Shown: positions 14,599 to 17,231 of the stretch, piece after piece
Layout: every line of letters starts with the position of its first letter
How positions within the stretch are numbered: position 1 is the first letter of the stretch
From: Candidatus Bipolaricaulota bacterium
GTDB taxonomy: Bacteria; Bipolaricaulota; Bipolaricaulia; Bipolaricaulales; Bipolaricaulaceae
Direction of reading: 5' to 3'
NCBI GenBank assembly: GCA_021159405.1
Contig: JAGGRX010000074.1
Span: forward strand, 1-17,231
Length of the DNA: 17,231 bases
The notes under the pieces: model-generated
Seen by the model: the letters and a program-made list of their open reading frames with translations, nothing else
The model's database searches: none
Told to the model about the DNA's origin: nothing
Position numbers and translations under genes: made by a program

Positions 14599-15135
14599 AT
14601 GAGGGGTAGGTTGCTAGCGTTGATAGCGGTAGGGACGGTGCTGGTTTCGGTGTGGGGGCTCACCCCAGGGATCGCCGGTGGCGGGGGGGGCGTGGTGTTG
14701 GACGTCGATCCCTCACATCCGGCCTATCCGGCGATCAAGTACCTGATCGACTCAGGGGTCATCTCCCTGGCCGATACCGGCGGGGAGTTCAAAGGGGACA
14801 GCCCGCTTTTGCGCTACGATGCCGCTCTTTGGCTGTACCGGGCCATGCAGCGGATGGGCCAGGCTCAAACCGGCGTGGACGTGACCGGGCTTACAAACCG
14901 TCTGAACTCCCTTGAGGCTCAGGTGCAAAATCTACAAGCGGATGTAGCGACTAACGCCAGCGCCGTAAGCAGTGTCAAGACGAGCGTGAGCTCCCTGTCC
15001 GCGGACGTTCAGGCATTGAAGACCCAAGCGCCCGCTGGCCTGGCCGGTCGGGTGCAGACGAACTTCCTCCTGGGGATCACCGGGGTGCTCCTCGGGGTGG
15101 CCGCCGTGGCCATGACCCTGTTCTGGGGGTCCTAA
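14599..15135 (+). CDS. SLH-domain, coiled-coil, C-terminally anchored envelope protein (Omp-alpha-like)
   Basis: The 178-residue protein has a signal peptide (about 1-26), a single SLH-type domain (about 33-84, with LDVDPSHPAYPAIKYLIDSG and an LLRYDAALWLYRAM end), a coiled coil (about 97-143, with regular L/V spacing in LTNRLNSLEAQVQNLQADV and onward) and a C-terminal hydrophobic helix (about 155-176). This is a short version of the Thermotogae Omp-alpha plan, in which the SLH domain binds cell-wall polymer and the C-terminal helix sits in the outer membrane, bridged by a coiled-coil rod. The role as a wall-outer membrane tether is inference. The ATG has GGGGGGA upstream, and a good promoter lies at 14534. 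The next gene encodes a putative outer-membrane barrel. Confidence 0.8.
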   Translation: MRGRLLALIAVGTVLVSVWGLTPGIAGGGGGVVLDVDPSHPAYPAIKYLIDSGVISLADTGGEFKGDSPLLRYDAALWLYRAMQRMGQAQTGVDVTGLTNRLNSLEAQVQNLQADVATNASAVSSVKTSVSSLSADVQALKTQAPAGLAGRVQTNFLLGITGVLLGVAAVAMTLFWGS

Positions 15136-15185
15136 CACGAGCAAGCCCTCCCGGAGGCGCCGGGCACAAGATCGTTTGACCTCGC

Positions 15186-16709
15186 GTGTTGGCCCGTTTC
15201 AGGGTGGGGTGGGCAGCCCTGGTGGGGGCGTTGGTCGTACCTGCTTTCGGGCTGCCCGAGCCGCTTTCTGGCCAGTGGGAGGGTGAGCTCGTCCTCCACG
15301 GGCAGCTTGAGCTCCACGAGGCAACCCTCACCTTGACGACCCCGCTTGGCCCCTGGACCCTGAAAAGCGAGTCCGAATTTGAACAAGGCCTATTTTCAAA
15401 CCAGACGTTCGAGCTGCAAGGTTTTGCCTTTGACTACCGCCTGACCTGGGAGGGCAAGGCGGCCTTTTCCCCGAAAGAAAAGGTGCTCAAGCATCTGTAT
15501 AGGACCACAGGTGGCGCGAGCTTCGACCAGCTTCTCTGGCAGGCCCCGGGTCCGCACTGGCGCTACGGCTGGCTCAAGGGCGAGTTTCCGCTTCCTTCCG
15601 GTGAGATTTGGGCCAAGGCTTACCACCGATGCAACTCTTCGTCCGATATCGACTACTTCATGTTCACGGACGTTTACCGGTGGGATGCGGAGGCGGGGTG
15701 TTGGCGGCTGCTTGGCGACCTTTCAGCCGGGGTGCGGGAGAGGGCGTTCATCGCGGGCAAGGTCAGGCTCACCGCCCTGGTGGACGGCTCCTGGCGGTCC
15801 CGGACGGAGTACAACCTGCGCGCCCTGCTCGTCCCCGGGGCAGGGTCCGAGCCGTTCGTCCTGGCCCCGGAGGCTGTGAGGTACCTTAACGCCAAGTACC
15901 CGGATGGCTGGTACCTAAGGGAGCCCATCGACCCAGAGCTGGTCAAGGTTTACGTATGGTACAGCCATTACGAGGAGTACACCCTGGGCTGGGAGTCGGA
16001 GCCCTGGCCCGGCCGTACGCTGGAGCTTGCGGCCGTCTTCTCCGGCCTAGGGGGAAAGGTAAGCTTCACTGAAGTTTCCGCCGAAGCGGAAGGGTGGTAC
16101 CTGTGCGGCGGGGTGGGAGAGCTTGAGCTTTCGCTTGAGCCGGAGGATGGCCCTGTGCTTTCGGCCGCCCTGGAAGGGCTGCCTGGCCCCGCCGGGATCA
16201 AATTCGATCTTTCGCTTGACCTTTCCCCCTCACAGCTCGCCCTTTCCCTCACCCCCACCTGGTCCGGGCCCGGGGGGTGCGTGTCCTTACATGCCGGGCT
16301 GGCCGGGGAGGGAGGCGTATCCGAACTTTCCCTGTACGGGGTGGAGGCACAGGGACACCTTGTGGCCACGGACTGGGAGGCGCTGCTTGTATTCAGCCGG
16401 CCGCCCTATCCAAGGCCAAGCTGGTACACCGGGGCCAAGTTCAAGAAGATCGCAGCGATCGGGGAGTACGAGGACGGGCGGCTGGCCCTCATCCGCAAGG
16501 GCTACATCCCGAAGGGGAAGTACGAACTTAGCTTGTGCGCCTATCTTGGGCCCGCTTCCGGAAGCCTATTTTCCATAACCCGGGTTTTGGCCGCTTTAGA
16601 GTTCTCCTTAACTGGAGGGGCAAGCTGGGGGATCTCTTGGGAGAGCAGGGATCCTGAAAGCCCTGACCTGCCTGGCTCCCTCGCCCTGTCCTGGGAGCTT
16701 GATTTCTGA
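15186..16709 (+). CDS. Secreted beta-strand-rich protein, putative outer-membrane beta-barrel
   Basis: I do not recognise the family. The 507-residue product starts with a signal peptide (about 1-22, ending PAFG) and is then almost entirely alternating-residue beta strands with frequent Trp/Tyr. It ends in SLALSWELDF, a terminal strand with a C-terminal Phe as expected for an outer-membrane barrel. Four Cys residues (in YHRCNSSS, AGCWRL, YLCGG and GGCVSL) are visible among others in the C-terminal half. The start is GTG 15186, with TTG at 15189 as a close alternative; neither has a clear Shine-Dalgarno sequence. It follows the Omp-alpha-like gene by 50 bp and may be co-transcribed with it. 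Whether it is a porin, adhesin or structural barrel cannot be decided. Confidence 0.75.
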   Translation: MLARFRVGWAALVGALVVPAFGLPEPLSGQWEGELVLHGQLELHEATLTLTTPLGPWTLKSESEFEQGLFSNQTFELQGFAFDYRLTWEGKAAFSPKEKVLKHLYRTTGGASFDQLLWQAPGPHWRYGWLKGEFPLPSGEIWAKAYHRCNSSSDIDYFMFTDVYRWDAEAGCWRLLGDLSAGVRERAFIAGKVRLTALVDGSWRSRTEYNLRALLVPGAGSEPFVLAPEAVRYLNAKYPDGWYLREPIDPELVKVYVWYSHYEEYTLGWESEPWPGRTLELAAVFSGLGGKVSFTEVSAEAEGWYLCGGVGELELSLEPEDGPVLSAALEGLPGPAGIKFDLSLDLSPSQLALSLTPTWSGPGGCVSLHAGLAGEGGVSELSLYGVEAQGHLVATDWEALLVFSRPPYPRPSWYTGAKFKKIAAIGEYEDGRLALIRKGYIPKGKYELSLCAYLGPASGSLFSITRVLAALEFSLTGGASWGISWESRDPESPDLPGSLALSWELDF

Positions 16710-16750
16710 AGTGAGCCTCAAGGACCAGGGGGCGTAGCAGAAAGCTCGCG

Positions 16751-16976
16751 TCAACGCAGACCGGTGAGCCGTTCACCCCGTTCCTCCCTCAGCTCCCGGA
16801 TGACCTCCTCGGGGGGCGGCGGGGAGGCAGCCTGTCCCCGCTTCAGCCGGTTGTATCCCTCCACGGAGACCGGCTTTTCCCCGCTCCACGACGATGGCCT
16901 CCTTGTCCTCCACGGCGCGGCGCATGAGCTCCCCGAACCATATCCGCGCCTCGGTGGGACTCACCCTACGGATCAT
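16751..16976 (-). pseudogene. Frameshifted Phd/YefM-family antitoxin gene
   Basis: From ATG 16976, preceded by a strong GAAGGAGG, the product reads VSPTEARIWFGELMRRAVED and then KEAIVVERG, the DNA-binding N-terminus of Phd/YefM antitoxins. At the CGGGGAAAAG run (plus-strand 16875-16883) the frame breaks. The natural continuation, EKPVSVEGYNRLKRG then EEVIRELREERGERLTGLR, is in the +1 frame and ends at TGA 16753-16751. A few residues usual at the joint (PVAVLV type) also seem missing, so a small deletion is likely. The unshifted frame gives a 67-residue product with a non-family tail. A toxin gene would normally follow on the same strand below 16751, but that space is taken by the convergent barrel gene. 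A sequencing error is possible. Confidence 0.7.
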
Positions 16977-17163
16977 CCCCTACCTCCTTCAATTAATTAA
17001 ACACGAGGGTTGACCACCTGTCGTCGTGGCGGCGCCCTTGAAGCTGTCGCTTTAGCCCGCTAAACAGTCATTGGGCGTCAAGGAAGATGGCTCCTGGGAA
17101 TTTGACCGGATTGTATCTGTGGAAACCAAGGCCGTAATTTTTGCCCAAGAGGTGGGACACCGC
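16977..17163. other. Gap between antitoxin remnant and the minus-strand partial gene, with a short palindrome
   Basis: No convincing gene is visible in these 187 bases. AATTAATTAA near 16991 stands out as A/T-rich just upstream of the antitoxin ribosome binding site and may be part of its promoter. TTTAGC (17051-17056) and GCTAAA (17059-17064) form a perfect 6-bp inverted pair with a 2-base centre, possibly an operator or weak hairpin. Confidence 0.4.
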
Positions 17164-17231
17164 TTATCCTCCTATCTTCAGCACCCGCACGCCCCAGGGC
17201 CCAAGCGAAAGCTGGAATACCCCCTCCTGTA
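17164..17231 (-). CDS. C-terminal end of a minus-strand gene, possibly a glycoside hydrolase
   Basis: Only the last 21 codons are in the window; the gene starts beyond the right edge. They read QEGVFQLSLGPWGVRVLKIG and a final Gly, ending at TAA 17166-17164. The pattern of a beta strand, then L-x-P-W-G-V-R-V-L, resembles the last strand of the C-terminal beta domain of alpha-amylase-type glycoside hydrolases. That is pattern recognition on a very short stretch and could be wrong. The opposite strand is also open here (from 17056 to the edge) but has no clear start. Confidence 0.35.
   Translation of the reverse strand, partial: QEGVFQLSLGPWGVRVLKIGG

Noticed and set aside
15140..15162. Terminator after the SLH protein gene (GCCCTCCCGGAGGCGCCGGGC)
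   Set aside because: The stem is short and imperfect and is not followed by a T-run; not enough to call.
16875..16883. Programmed -1 frameshift at GGGAAAA in the antitoxin gene
   Set aside because: The heptamer fits the slippery form, but the family-like continuation is in the +1 frame, not -1, and some residues at the joint are missing; a deletion or read error is simpler.
17056..17231. Plus-strand open frame running off the right edge
   Set aside because: No ATG/GTG start with a ribosome binding site and no recognisable family. The minus-strand tail looks more like a real protein C-terminus.

Overview
The window is GC-rich, gene-dense bacterial chromosome carrying mostly core genes, so it is not a phage, plasmid or genomic island. 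The cell is probably a diderm: there are outer-membrane-like beta-barrel proteins, one ending in a C-terminal Phe, and a small SLH/coiled-coil/C-terminal-anchor protein of the Thermotogae Omp-alpha layout. GC content, the SLH-type envelope protein and the Tm1570-type RNA methyltransferase beside trmD and rplS suggest a deep-branching, possibly thermophilic lineage such as Candidatus Bipolaricaulota (Acetothermia/OP1) or a relative. This placement is inference; no rRNA is present.

Layout. Bases 1-963 (+) hold the 3' part of an ABC-2 exporter permease. Bases 960-7913 (-) are a compact run read corC-like -> secreted M1 metallopeptidase -> pheT -> tsaE, with gaps of 12-15 bp except where a repeat separates pheT and tsaE. 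A short divergent promoter region (7914-8018) separates it from a long plus-strand run: accB, accC, ffh, rpsP, a KhpA-like gene, trmD, a Tm1570-type methyltransferase gene, rplS and lepB (8019-14519). These serve fatty-acid precursor supply, protein targeting, ribosome and tRNA maturation, and signal-peptide removal. From a good sigma70-type promoter at 14534 follow the SLH/coiled-coil protein and a putative outer-membrane barrel protein. The right end holds a frameshifted Phd/YefM antitoxin gene and the last codons of a minus-strand gene that looks like a glycoside hydrolase.

The main unusual layer is small repeats in the housekeeping operons. Imperfect inverted elements built on ACCACAGAG/ACACAGAG words sit between tsaE and pheT, between rpsP and khpA, on both sides of a 38-codon GxxExxY remnant between trmD and the methyltransferase, and between rplS and lepB. 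They supply the C-terminus of TrmD and probably the start codon of the methyltransferase. A different repeat, with five CCGTGAT heptamers, is inserted in frame inside pheT.

Other oddities are a PDZ-like domain inside signal peptidase I, an M1 peptidase with a barrel-like C-terminus and no GxMEN motif, an Ffh whose G1 and G3 motifs depart from the SRP consensus, a KhpA-like protein without its GxxG loop, and a perfect 12-bp hairpin that covers the likely ribosome binding site of accC. I see no rRNA, tRNA, CRISPR array or intact transposase gene.
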